Assembly (NCBI GenBank): GCA_016124895.1
Contig: WGMU01000181.1
Location: 1-53,009, forward strand
Source of the DNA: a bacterium
GTDB taxonomy: Bacteria; Planctomycetota; Planctomycetia; Planctomycetales; Planctomycetaceae
Length of the DNA stretch: 53,009 bases
Reading direction: 5' to 3'
Part shown: piece after piece, positions 43,421 through 53,009 of the stretch
Numbering within the stretch: the stretch's first letter is position 1
Layout of the letters: the number at the start of each line of letters is the position of its first letter
Translations under genes and position numbers: made by a program
Notes under the pieces: model-generated
The model's input: only the letters and a program-made list of their open reading frames with translations
Told to the model about the DNA's origin: nothing
Databases searched by the model: none

Positions 43421-43555
43421 ATTCCGCCTCAGAAGTCAGTTGTTGCCGCCGCTCGTTCCGACCCGTTAAGCCTTCGCTGATGCAAATCCCGGTCAGACAG
43501 GATCCGCTGCTGCTCGCCAGCGGGCACCGAAAAAACTCTGCCTGCGTGTGTCGGA

Positions 43556-45457
43556 TCAGTTTGTCTCGCCGGCCGTACCGGTCAGCAGAGATTGACTGTA
43601 ACCGCGTCCCAGGTCGGTGAGGTCGCGGACGGAAACGATTCGCACGGGATTTTCTGTCGCGTCGAGGACTGCCTCCAGTCGAGTAAAGCCGCCACCCTGC
43701 TCGAAACAGCCGATCGACTGAACCCGGTAGACGTATCCGCGCGCCGTCAGAAAGCGATCAAGTTTCGCCATCGTGGCGAGATCGGCGATGCCCTCCGTCA
43801 CCAGCCAGCCGGTCGTTGACCGCGACGTAATCGTGTCCCGGCCGACCGATCCGTCCGCGCCGATCATCGACGAGCTGGAGATAGCGCTGGCGATTTCCGG
43901 AGTCATGCCCGGCAACCCGGCAAGCGTTTCGTACCGCGCCTGATTGACGTTGATGCGGCCCTGAAGTTCTGGTTGATCGCTGACGGTAAACGTCCCGAAC
44001 AGACTGGGCAGATAAGACTGCATGTCACTCGGACTTGCTGACCATGGGCTGTCGAGTGTTGTGTCGTTGCCGTTGACTTTAACGGTGACCTGCGACCCGA
44101 TCAGCTCATACAGCGACTTGATTTCGACCTTTGCTCCGTTGGTGAGGTCCATTCCGCCACGTGTCACCTGACCGGTCACAGCCGCTCCAATCGCGTTGCC
44201 GACCGCCGAAGCCGCACTGGTCAGACTGTTACCGCCGCTGCTGCCTCCGCCGGTGCTCCCGGTCTGTCGGCCGCCGCCACTGGCCCCGGTCTGCCCTCCG
44301 CTCCCCTGACTTCTCGAATTCTGCCCCGTGCTGGCTTGTCCGCTGGAGCCTGAGTTGCCGCTGCCGGATGTCGAACCGGTCGACGCAGGACTGCCCGACC
44401 CGGAACCACTGGACGATGAACCGGTTGTCGATGAACTGGCCGTTGCGGCCGCACTGTCTTCGTCAGTCAACAGCGGCGTGACCGGACCATTCATCCGAAA
44501 CGCGACGATGAACTTAGCGATGTCTTCGTCGAACTCTTCTTCCAGAGCGTCGTACAGATCCGTGAGCACGCCCTCATTGACATAGATCTTCTCACTGCCG
44601 TCGGCTTGCAGATTCGACTCGCGACTGTCGACTGTCAGGAAAGCCGCCCAGCCCGGATTGAGCAGTCCGTCCGCGTTGTCAAACGGAGGCGACTGATCTC
44701 CATCGTCTTCGTTGGGATCGAGCAGGCCGTTGCGGTTTGTATCCTCGCCGTACAGAAGCTCCGGTGTGACGCCCGCAACCTGCAGCAGTTCGTCGACGGA
44801 CTCAAATGCCCCGTTCTTTGCTGAGTAGGGCGGATCGAGCGACGAGTAATAGTCACTTTCGGCACCGTACTCGCGCAGATCGTCGTCGTCGTCGACCCAG
44901 TCCAGAATGGCGTCAGCGACGTCCTCCGTCATTTCCGGCAGGTTCATCAGCAGTTCACGCGTCTGCATGTCGTCGAGCCCGAAGCTCAGAAGCTGATTGA
45001 GATTGAGCCGCCCCGACTCGTCGACCAATCCGAATCGAAAGGCCGACGCGGAACTATCAGCTTCGATCGGCGCCACGATGGCGAACAGGCCGCGTCCACG
45101 AGCGTTCTCAGCATCACGCAGCAGAACCCCCTGAAAGCGGTTCGGATTGTGATAGACGTTGAGGTCGTCGTCGCTGTCGGGATAACCGAGCACCGCAGCG
45201 ACATGTTCGATTCCAGACTCAGCAAACGCACGCGACTCGGCCTGCCGGCCGTACATAGCTGTCGCTTCGGCTTCGGTGAGCATGATCTCGGAGAACGTGT
45301 ACGCGCCGAGCGTCAGCACGGCGACGACAACCAGAACAAGAATCAGGACCGTCCCGCGTCGCGCGTCGCCAGCAAGTTCAAACACTCGCGCAGCCGTTCT
45401 CTGACGCACTGGCGAACGCCGCCGAACTGTTTTCCGATTACTTCTGTGTCGCCGCAT
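43556..45457 (-). CDS. gspK: Type II secretion minor pseudopilin GspK
   Basis: The 633-residue protein has a prepilin-like N-helix RRGTVLILVLVVVAVLTLGA after a basic leader of about 35 residues. It then has GspK text: SRAFAESGIEHVAAVL, GRLNLNQLL, ILDWVDDDDDLREYGAESDY and an EF-hand-like loop DTNRNGLLDPNE. Near 320-440 it carries a long Ser/Gly/Thr linker. Helix-hairpin-helix text (RINVNQARYETLAGLPGMTP) comes later. GspK caps the pseudopilus tip with I and J. It is about twice the usual length because of the linker and a C-terminal extension. The start is uncertain, with no strong ribosome binding site. Confidence 0.88.
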   Translation of the reverse strand: MRRHRSNRKTVRRRSPVRQRTAARVFELAGDARRGTVLILVLVVVAVLTLGAYTFSEIMLTEAEATAMYGRQAESRAFAESGIEHVAAVLGYPDSDDDLNVYHNPNRFQGVLLRDAENARGRGLFAIVAPIEADSSASAFRFGLVDESGRLNLNQLLSFGLDDMQTRELLMNLPEMTEDVADAILDWVDDDDDLREYGAESDYYSSLDPPYSAKNGAFESVDELLQVAGVTPELLYGEDTNRNGLLDPNEDDGDQSPPFDNADGLLNPGWAAFLTVDSRESNLQADGSEKIYVNEGVLTDLYDALEEEFDEDIAKFIVAFRMNGPVTPLLTDEDSAAATASSSTTGSSSSGSGSGSPASTGSTSGSGNSGSSGQASTGQNSRSQGSGGQTGASGGGRQTGSTGGGSSGGNSLTSAASAVGNAIGAAVTGQVTRGGMDLTNGAKVEIKSLYELIGSQVTVKVNGNDTTLDSPWSASPSDMQSYLPSLFGTFTVSDQPELQGRINVNQARYETLAGLPGMTPEIASAISSSSMIGADGSVGRDTITSRSTTGWLVTEGIADLATMAKLDRFLTARGYVYRVQSIGCFEQGGGFTRLEAVLDATENPVRIVSVRDLTDLGRGYSQSLLTGTAGETN

Positions 45458-45514
45458 TCAACCGTCCCCGTCGCTCACCCATTCCGCATTCAGAACTCCG
45501 CATTCCGCATTCAC

Positions 45515-46444
45515 TCAATACGCCACACCTTCAAACGGATTGGCCGCCGACAACGGCACGACGATCCGAAACGTATCCGTCGACTCGGACGCTGTCCGTC
45601 GCAGGAACGAATTCTCCGGAAAGTCCGGCGCGCGGAAGCCGATCGTCACGCCGATCGCGTTCGGCAGCCGTCTCTCAACGGCACTGTCCCATTCCGTCAG
45701 CCATTCGTAGCCATCGTGGTACTCAAACGAAAGATAATTCACTTCCGGTGCCAGCAGTTCCGTCTGAGAGGCGACGTCGGGCGTGTCTCCAGCATCCGTC
45801 GACTGAATCAGGGCAAACCGGTCGCCGGACATTCGACTCAGGCCTTCGATACCGTCGTCCGTCTGTTTGGAACTGAGCGGCCCACTGACCATGCTGGCAA
45901 CGCTCGCTTCGCCACCCGCCAGAAAGTACGAAACCGATTTCAGGTCGCTCTGCGACAGTCCACTTCCCGGATCGCCGGACGGAGATTCCTTCGCACGCAT
46001 CGGCCGGGAAATGTGCAGCACCAGCGACTGCCCGTCGCCGAAGACTCCGGTCGAGTTACTCGAAAACGCGTCGGCTGGATCCGTGTATTCGACAACGGTC
46101 GTATCGCTGTCTGAGGACGTGCTGTCCGTCGACGTATCCGTACTGTCTGTGGTGCTCGATGACGTCGCCGCCGAAACGTCCGGTTCCCGGTAGACCGTCG
46201 AACGAATGTCGGCGGCGATTTTCGACAGCAGTGCCCGCGCAATCTGCGAACGTTCGACTTCGATCTGACCGGCGACTGAGAACTGCCAGTGAATCTCCAT
46301 GGCGCGATAGACCGCCGTCATCAGAACGATCGTCAGGCCCAGAGCCAGCGTCAGTTCAAGCAGAGTGAAACCTCTGCGTGAGCCCGCCGTTGACATGACG
46401 GAACGCGCCGAGCCCGACATGGAAGACTGCAGAGAGCGGTTCAT
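45515..46444 (-). CDS. gspJ: Type II secretion minor pseudopilin GspJ
   Basis: The 309-residue protein has a class III prepilin signal RRGFTLLELTLALGLTIVLM (Gly-Phe cleavage, Glu5 present). A globular part follows with a Thr/Ser/Asp-rich insertion (DSTDTSTDSTSSDSD) and the late strands EVNYLSFEYHDGYEWLTEWD and LPNAIGVTIGF, usual for GspJ. It forms the tip complex with GspI and GspK. Its ATG overlaps the gspI stop as ATGA, and GGAGGA lies in the gspI tail, so translation is coupled. Confidence 0.85.
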   Translation of the reverse strand: MNRSLQSSMSGSARSVMSTAGSRRGFTLLELTLALGLTIVLMTAVYRAMEIHWQFSVAGQIEVERSQIARALLSKIAADIRSTVYREPDVSAATSSSTTDSTDTSTDSTSSDSDTTVVEYTDPADAFSSNSTGVFGDGQSLVLHISRPMRAKESPSGDPGSGLSQSDLKSVSYFLAGGEASVASMVSGPLSSKQTDDGIEGLSRMSGDRFALIQSTDAGDTPDVASQTELLAPEVNYLSFEYHDGYEWLTEWDSAVERRLPNAIGVTIGFRAPDFPENSFLRRTASESTDTFRIVVPLSAANPFEGVAY

Positions 46445-46926
46445 AGTGAGTCGTCCTCCGCAGCAGCGGCGTCGGCAGCCGCGACAGCCGCCTCTTCAAA
46501 CACGGCCGGATCACGCATCAGACGCGAGATCGAAAACCCGGTCGACGCGCGCTGATTGCCGCCGTCGAAGCGGACAGACACGGTCACGTTGAGCAGATCC
46601 GGATGCGGCCCCTCAACCGAAGCCAGGCTCCAGGTCCACTTGTCGTCGTCCTCAAACGGCTGGTCTGTGACGTCGTCGAGCGGTTCAATCGCCGCAACGA
46701 TTTCCGCCAGTTTCGATTCGCACCGCAGCACCGCCTGAGTCTGCAGTCGCGCGCCGATCGCGGAATTCATTCCGCTGTTCGTGAGCTGGCTGAGCGCGAC
46801 AACGGCACCCAGAAAAATACTCAATGCCAGAACAACCTCCAGCAGGGATATCCCGGCGCGCAGACTTGAGGCCCGGCCACGGTTGCCGGTGAATCGCCGT
46901 CGCGGTTGAGGACTGGATCGCTGCAT
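46441..46926 (-). CDS. gspI: Type II secretion minor pseudopilin GspI
   Basis: The 161-residue protein has prepilin motif RAGISLLEVVLALSIFLGAV (Glu5 present) after a basic leader. A short domain includes LRCESKLAEIVAAIEPLDDV and WTWSLASVEGPHPDLLNVTV, matching the GspI W-x-W-type region. An unusual Ala-rich acidic tail follows (AAVAAADAAAAEDDSL). It initiates pseudopilus assembly together with J and K. The position between gspH and gspJ supports the call. Confidence 0.85.
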   Translation of the reverse strand: MQRSSPQPRRRFTGNRGRASSLRAGISLLEVVLALSIFLGAVVALSQLTNSGMNSAIGARLQTQAVLRCESKLAEIVAAIEPLDDVTDQPFEDDDKWTWSLASVEGPHPDLLNVTVSVRFDGGNQRASTGFSISRLMRDPAVFEEAAVAAADAAAAEDDSL

Positions 46927-46971
46927 GATCGGTCGAAGTTGAATTCCGGGCGGTGGTGCGTTTCAAGCACC

Positions 46972-47553
46972 CTATTCCTCATTCGGCGTGCGTCGCGACG
47001 TGACAGCTCCCGTCAGGTCCCGGACTGAGATTTCACGGCTGCCTCCGTACTGATCCACAATGCGAAATTCAGCCTGGTTCGCGGTTCCATCCGAATAAAA
47101 CAGAATTGGCGTCGCCCACGACGCGGCGGACAGTTCCTGAGCATCGGACAGGGCATCGATCAGTTTCGAGTCGAGCGGTGGAGCCGAGCCGGTGTCGTCT
47201 GTTTCAAACGTGACTCCGTTCGGGAGCGTTCCACTTTGCGGACCGTCGTAGGTCGGTGACTCGTCTCCATCGCTGGCCGGCGGATTCAGGGGCACGCGGA
47301 CGTAGTGTGTCCCGCCGGGTTCGTAGCGGAACTGCCAGGTCTCGTCATAGTCGACCGCGCGAATCCGGCTTCCGGCCAGGAGACTGCGAACGTTTTCGGC
47401 CGACGACGCCAGCCGCTGATCACGCCAGGTCCGCATGACCGGAGTCGACGCGACCGTCGCGAGAATGACGAGCACTGACACCGCCAGCATCACTTCCAGC
47501 AGTGTGTAACCGCTGGAAGGTCGATTGCCGTGAGTGGCCGAAGAAACCCGCAT
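46972..47553 (-). CDS. gspH: Type II secretion pseudopilin GspH-like
   Basis: The 193-residue protein has prepilin motif SGYTLLEVMLAVSVLVILAT (Glu5 present). The GspH-type region MRTWRDQRLASSAENVRSLL and AGSRIRAVDYDETWQFRYEP follows. The C-terminal strands ILFYSDGTANQAEFRIVDQY and REISVRDLTGAV close a FimT/GspH domain. It joins the pseudopilus shaft to the tip. It lies 45 bases upstream of gspI in transcription order and 29 bases after gspG. Confidence 0.85.
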   Translation of the reverse strand: MRVSSATHGNRPSSGYTLLEVMLAVSVLVILATVASTPVMRTWRDQRLASSAENVRSLLAGSRIRAVDYDETWQFRYEPGGTHYVRVPLNPPASDGDESPTYDGPQSGTLPNGVTFETDDTGSAPPLDSKLIDALSDAQELSAASWATPILFYSDGTANQAEFRIVDQYGGSREISVRDLTGAVTSRRTPNEE

Positions 47554-47582
47554 GGCGAATTCCGTCTGCTGTCAAAAGTCGA

Positions 47583-48053
47583 TTAGAGAGCACGAACCCA
47601 GTTGGTCACGTCGTCTTCGTTACCGTCCTGCCGATCCGGTCCAGCCGACCAGATGGCGGGTTTATCGACGCCACCGCTCTGACGGTTACTGCTCGGTGGA
47701 TACTCGTAAAACAATGGCTGGCCCCACTGATCTTTGGGAATTTCTTCCAGATAAGGTGCAACCGAGCGCCCGTCCTTATCCGTTCCTGGATTGATCAGCA
47801 TTCCAACGACCGTGTCTGCGTCACCGGTTGGCCAGACCCCGTCGTGGTCGACTGCGTAGTTTTTCACGACGTTTTCAAAGTTGCGGATATCGATCTTCGT
47901 CGCGTCGACCATCGCTTTCTGCTGACGGCCGAGCAACTGTGGGACGGCGAAGGCGGCAATCACGCCAATGATCATCAGCACGAGCAGCACTTCGATCAGC
48001 GTAAAGCCCGGTCGCTTCTGAGGACGCTTACGATTCGGGATGTGAGTTTTCAC
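47583..48053 (-). CDS. gspG: Type II secretion major pseudopilin GspG
   Basis: The 156-residue protein has the classic motif RPGFTLIEVLLVLMIIGVIA (Glu5 present) with AAFAVPQLLGRQQKAMVDAT and DIRNFENVVKNYAVDHDGVW. A C-terminal calcium-loop region follows (KDQWGQPLFYEYPP, AIWSAGPDRQDGNEDDV). It forms the pseudopilus shaft. The start is GTG with GAGGAG about nine bases before it. The 140 bases upstream, after gspF, have no gene. Confidence 0.93.
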   Translation of the reverse strand: MKTHIPNRKRPQKRPGFTLIEVLLVLMIIGVIAAFAVPQLLGRQQKAMVDATKIDIRNFENVVKNYAVDHDGVWPTGDADTVVGMLINPGTDKDGRSVAPYLEEIPKDQWGQPLFYEYPPSSNRQSGGVDKPAIWSAGPDRQDGNEDDVTNWVRAL

Positions 48054-48193
48054 AGGACAGTTCTCCTCTCAGGCAGGTCAATTCCGGAGTTCGACTCCGG
48101 CGGCAGGTTGTCAGTAGTCAGTACGCCGGCACAGGCTCTGCGTTGTTCCGGCTGATTTCAGGAAGTGGTTTCGGACACGATCCTTGACAATCA

Positions 48194-49402
48194 CTAAATC
48201 ATCGACGAACTCTGCAGCACGGGCAGCAGAAGTCCGAGCATTACGAACAGAACCAGCATGGCCATCACCAGCAGCATGGCCGGTTCCAGCAGGCGGACAA
48301 ACAGTTCCAGATACCGGTACGTGCGACGCTCCATGCCGTCAGCGACGTCGACGAGGACCTGTTCCAGATTATTGGCTTCCTCAGCGACTGCGATCATCTC
48401 GACCGTCTCTTCTGGAAACTGGCCACTGACGCGCAGCGGGTCGGCAAGCGATTTACCAGCGGAGATATTCTCGCCTGCCGTGCCGATCGCTTCGGACAGA
48501 ACCTTGTTGCCGGTGGCGTCTTTGGCGATGCGCAGTGATTGCAGAATCGGAACGCCATTCTTGAGCAGAGTTCCCAGAATGCGGCAGAACCGGGCGATGG
48601 CCAGGCTGCGATAAATTCGCCCTGCACCGGGAATGCCCAGGCGGATTCGGTCAAATGTCTCGCGGCCTTCCTCCGAGTCGGCATAGACGTATGCCGCCGC
48701 GAACCCCGCTCCAGCAGCCAGTGCAACAAAGATTCCGTAGTGACCCAGCGTGTCGCTGACAGCGACGACGGCCGTTGTAATCCACGGAAGTTCGCCAACC
48801 GCTTCCAGTCGCTGAAAGACGGGTTCAAATTTCGGCACAAACCAGACCATCATAATGGTGAGGACGATACCACCGACCACGGCCAGAAACGCCGGATAGG
48901 CAACGGCTCCGATCACGCGGCCCTTCAGGTCTTCCTGATGTTCGGTGAAGTCGGCAATGCGGCGCAGCACGTCTTCCAGAAAGCTGCCTTCCTCGCCGGC
49001 TCGCACCATGCTGACGGCCAGGTCGTTGAACACGTTGGAATGCTGCCGCATCGCTTCGGCCAGTCGAGTTCCGTCGGCGACGTCGTCACGCACTTCCTGC
49101 AGGACAAGCTTGAGTGCCTGATTGCGAGACTGCCGCTGCAGCAGTTCGAGCGATCTCAGCAGTGGCACGCCCGAACGCAGCAGGTCGCTGAGCTGTGCAA
49201 AAAACGCCGCCAGGTCACGCGCCTTGACACGTCGACCCCGGAATCGCAACTGCGACTTCGCTGACTCTGCCAGCTCGACCTTGACCGGAAACAGGTCGCG
49301 AGTGGCGAGCGTCGAGACGACTTCGGTCTCGCTGCCGGCAGTCAGAAGTCCTTTGACTTCCTGCCCACTGAGGGCTCGGGCGACATACTGGAATTCGGGC
49401 AT
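48194..49402 (-). CDS. gspF: Type II secretion inner-membrane platform protein GspF
   Basis: The 402-residue protein begins MPEFQYVARALSGQEVKGLL. It has two GspF/PilC repeats (FFAQLSDLLRSGVPLLRSLE and FCRILGTLLKNGVPILQSLR), each followed by membrane helices (AVAYPAFLAVVGGIVLTIMM, YGIFVALAAGAGFAAAYVYA, LLEPAMLLVMAMLVLFVMLG). It is the polytopic platform moved by the GspE ATPase. ATG 49402 matches the family start; a frame to 49441 adds only a leader. No clear ribosome binding site is seen. About 100 bases separate it from gspE. Confidence 0.95.
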   Translation of the reverse strand: MPEFQYVARALSGQEVKGLLTAGSETEVVSTLATRDLFPVKVELAESAKSQLRFRGRRVKARDLAAFFAQLSDLLRSGVPLLRSLELLQRQSRNQALKLVLQEVRDDVADGTRLAEAMRQHSNVFNDLAVSMVRAGEEGSFLEDVLRRIADFTEHQEDLKGRVIGAVAYPAFLAVVGGIVLTIMMVWFVPKFEPVFQRLEAVGELPWITTAVVAVSDTLGHYGIFVALAAGAGFAAAYVYADSEEGRETFDRIRLGIPGAGRIYRSLAIARFCRILGTLLKNGVPILQSLRIAKDATGNKVLSEAIGTAGENISAGKSLADPLRVSGQFPEETVEMIAVAEEANNLEQVLVDVADGMERRTYRYLELFVRLLEPAMLLVMAMLVLFVMLGLLLPVLQSSSMI

Positions 49403-49504
49403 GGGATTCTGAAAGGGCGAAAGGCTGAGGGCAAAAGGCAAAGTGCCGAAGGCTGCTAACCGCGAAGACTGAATTCATCCTTCTGCCTTCGCGCTTCCGC
49501 CTTT

Positions 49505-51187
<1,683 letters not shown>

Positions 51188-51400
51188 CAGACCATGCTCT
51201 CTGAATTCAACATCACAAAGTGGTTTCGCGCCAGAACCGGATGATCAGAGCAGACTGCCGCCCGCTGACCTCTCGGCCACTCCGTCTCCAGAAGTCTGCC
51301 AGAGTCGCTCCTGACCCTGAACAGGTTAGTAGATTCAACGCGGGTCGCAATTTGTTCTACGAATCCGCGTTTCGCAGTGAGTGAGTGATCGACAGAAAAC

Positions 51401-53009
51401 TCAGCGACCACCGCGTCCACCAAACGGGCTGCCACCGCCACCGAATCCGCCACGACCTCCGAACGGACTGCCACCGCCACCGAAGCCACCGCGTCCCCCG
51501 AACGGGCTGCCACCTCGATCGCCGCCACGGTCTCCTCCGCGATCTCCACCTCCCGGAGATCCGCCGCCACCCTGCAATGCACGCTGCATGAACATCTGCC
51601 GCATTCGCTCAGCGTCGTCTCCACCTGGAGCCCCACCACCCTGATTGCTGTTGCTGTTGCTGTTGTTCGAGTTGCCGCCCGTCGAACTGGTGCTGACTTT
51701 GACTCTCGGCATCAATGCCCCGATTGTCTGCTGCAGCGCCGCAGTGCTGGAATGTTCGAGAGCGACGATTCGGATCGTGCGCCGCGACTCGAGGGCTGCC
51801 TGATCAATTTCGGCAACCGTGGCCTCAACTTCGCGTGCCAGAGCCTCGCCCGCCGAAACAATCAGCCGACTGTTCTGATAGTCGACTCCCAGCGTCATTT
51901 TCACGCGGTCTGCCAGTCGCTCGCCGCGAGTATTTCCGCCACCGCCTCCACCGCCCATCAGCGCGGCGAGCGGATTCTGACCGCCTCCGCGCTGCTGCTG
52001 AACCTGCTGCGGCGGCGTCAGCTCTTCCTTGTAAACGTCCTGAATCATCTGTGCGACGTCACCGACAAACGCGTACTTCACGGCGATGTAATGAGCAGAT
52101 CGGTCATTGAGCTGTTCCGGCAGTTCAGACGCGTCGAGAATCCGCAGCACCTCCTCGACCTCTGCGATCTGATGCGGAGGTCCGGTCACGAACAGCGAGT
52201 TCGACCGCACATCCGGGATGATTCGCAGCGTCTGCGGACCGGTCACCAGACTGTCGAGCCCCGTCATGTTCATCAGGCCGCCACCCAGTGACGACAGGCC
52301 ACTGCTCAGACCGCCAAGAAACCCGCCGGACGACGATGAAGACACCGACGACACTGAACTCGTTGGAAACAGCCGTTCGAGAATCGTGGACGTCTCCGTC
52401 GCATCCGCTGACTGCAGATAGAAGACTGTCCACTGAGTCTTCGGCGGCATGGCCTGAGACAGCCGGCTGGCCGCTTCTTCAAATGCGTCGAGCGCAGCAG
52501 TGTCGTCAGAAACCGCGACGATATTCCCACCGCTGATGGTAACAGCAATCGGCGAGTCATCAGCGGGAGCGTCGGTCTCGGACGCCTTCGTCTGAGGGGG
52601 CGTCGACTGCCGCTCTGTTACCGACTGCCGCTCTGTTACCGACTGCCGTTCTGCAGCCGACTGCGCGCTGTCCGGCCGCTCGTCGCGGTCCTGTTCCGCA
52701 GCCGTTCCAAAGAACACTTCAAACGCGGCCTCAAGTTCGGCTCGTTCAGCCGGCGTCAGATCTTCGTTCAGTGGCTCGTCCTCTGAGGCAGCCGTCACGG
52801 CACGATCGGACTGAGCGTCGTCGACAGGTTCCAGTTCAACAGCCTGAAATGCGAAGTCGTCTGCGAGGACCGTGGCGACCTGCGAGGCGGCATCGTCCGC
52901 AATCTGTCGAGCAATCATCCGGCCTGGACTGACCGAACGCGGTGGTTCGAGCGACGCACCATCGCGAAACGGGTTTTCCTCACTTCGCGACGGCCGAGCC
53001 GCCGGTTGC
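51401..53009 (-). CDS. Secretin N-domain protein (GspD-like) with Gly-rich tail, 5' end outside window
   Basis: The frame is open to the right edge: residues before Met 52918 read NPFRDGASLEPPRSVSPGRM and look coding, so the start is outside. The text has N1/N2-type secretin domains: WTVFYLQSADATETSTILER, TLRIIPDVRSNSLFVTGPPH, HYIAVKYAFVGDVAQMIQDV, LGVDYQNSRLIVSAGEALAR and IRIVALEHSSTAALQQTIGA. After that comes Asn/Ser/Gly sequence and a 13-residue repeat (GSPFGGRGGFGGG), then the stop. The C-terminal secretin barrel domain (pore) is not seen. It is first in the T2SS cluster, where gspD is expected, so either the barrel is supplied by another protein or this is a specialised partner. Confidence 0.85.
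   Translation of the reverse strand, partial: QPAARPSRSEENPFRDGASLEPPRSVSPGRMIARQIADDAASQVATVLADDFAFQAVELEPVDDAQSDRAVTAASEDEPLNEDLTPAERAELEAAFEVFFGTAAEQDRDERPDSAQSAAERQSVTERQSVTERQSTPPQTKASETDAPADDSPIAVTISGGNIVAVSDDTAALDAFEEAASRLSQAMPPKTQWTVFYLQSADATETSTILERLFPTSSVSSVSSSSSGGFLGGLSSGLSSLGGGLMNMTGLDSLVTGPQTLRIIPDVRSNSLFVTGPPHQIAEVEEVLRILDASELPEQLNDRSAHYIAVKYAFVGDVAQMIQDVYKEELTPPQQVQQQRGGGQNPLAALMGGGGGGGNTRGERLADRVKMTLGVDYQNSRLIVSAGEALAREVEATVAEIDQAALESRRTIRIVALEHSSTAALQQTIGALMPRVKVSTSSTGGNSNNSNSNSNQGGGAPGGDDAERMRQMFMQRALQGGGGSPGGGDRGGDRGGDRGGSPFGGRGGFGGGGSPFGGRGGFGGGGSPFGGRGGR
51404..51511 (-). repeat. 39-bp coding tandem repeat in the secretin-like C-terminus
   Basis: Nearly identical units, 30 + 39 + 39 bp (51404-51433, 51434-51472, 51473-51511), encode GSPFGGRGGFGGG repeats. 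High DNA identity suggests recent expansion and possible length variation between strains. Confidence 0.75.
52605..52658 (-). repeat. 18-bp coding tandem repeat (ERQSVT units)
   Basis: Two identical 18-bp units (52605-52622 and 52623-52640) and one diverged unit (52641-52658) encode ERQSVT-type hexapeptides in a linker of the secretin-like protein. The repeat may slip in copy number. Confidence 0.8.

Overview
The window looks like chromosomal DNA of a planctomycete (Planctomycetota, probably a Planctomycetaceae-type lineage; genus not determined). Several features point this way. There is a secreted DUF1501 protein and a DUF1080 protein. A calcium-repeat protein carries the planctomycete LEDRTLL motif just after its N-terminus. 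A type II secretion cluster has a PilM/GspL-like fusion and an unusual secretin. A BlaI/M56 pair has secretin-like domains fused to the peptidase. Genes are mostly short operons on alternating strands, the DNA is fairly GC-rich, and many starts have clear GGAGG-type ribosome binding sites.

Layout. 1-1141 (minus) is a 5'-truncated RHS/YD-repeat gene running off the left edge; a 128-bp MITE-like element with a 4-bp target duplication sits inside it and adds 44 sense codons. 1178-2551 is DUF1501. 2608-6349 (minus) holds a huge RTX-repeat protein overlapping a membrane glycosyltransferase. 6689-9470 (minus) groups a DUF6817 protein, a di-haem cytochrome c peroxidase and a secreted beta-propeller, closed by a good terminator. 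tRNA-Leu(UAG) and its terminator follow. 10420-16174 (plus) is the most system-like accessory block: an OmpR-type regulator, a receiver-only regulator and a histidine kinase, then a strong promoter inside an inverted repeat, a PII-like signalling protein, an uncertain ORF and a SulP anion (probably bicarbonate) transporter. It ends against a broken IS66 transposase.

16658-30663 is mainly housekeeping and metabolism: beta-CASP metallo-beta-lactamase, SGNH hydrolase plus acyl-CoA ligase, SRPBCC-epimerase fusion, mannose-1-phosphate guanylyltransferase, an integrase remnant beside tRNA-Arg(CCU), DUF1080, RimO, ribosomal protein S21, DAHP synthase and a CitG-like protein. 30782-36312 holds an FHA-GAF-PP2C phosphatase, a UxaC-like isomerase, a membrane protein with a C39-like protease domain and a Tat-exported NHL propeller. 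36460-40203 is a BlaI repressor with two operator-like sites and an M56 peptidase fused to secretin-like domains.

40843-53009 (minus) is a type II secretion/pseudopilus cluster read right to left: secretin-like GspD (5' end outside the window), GspE, GspF, pseudopilins GspG-H-I-J-K, a PilM/GspL-PilN-like fusion and an EF-hand protein. No GspC, GspM or prepilin peptidase is seen in the window. Palindromic elements at 161-226, 24656-24718, 26424-26485 and 36337-36403 suggest several REP/MITE-type repeat families. Family assignments come from motif reading only; no database search was possible.
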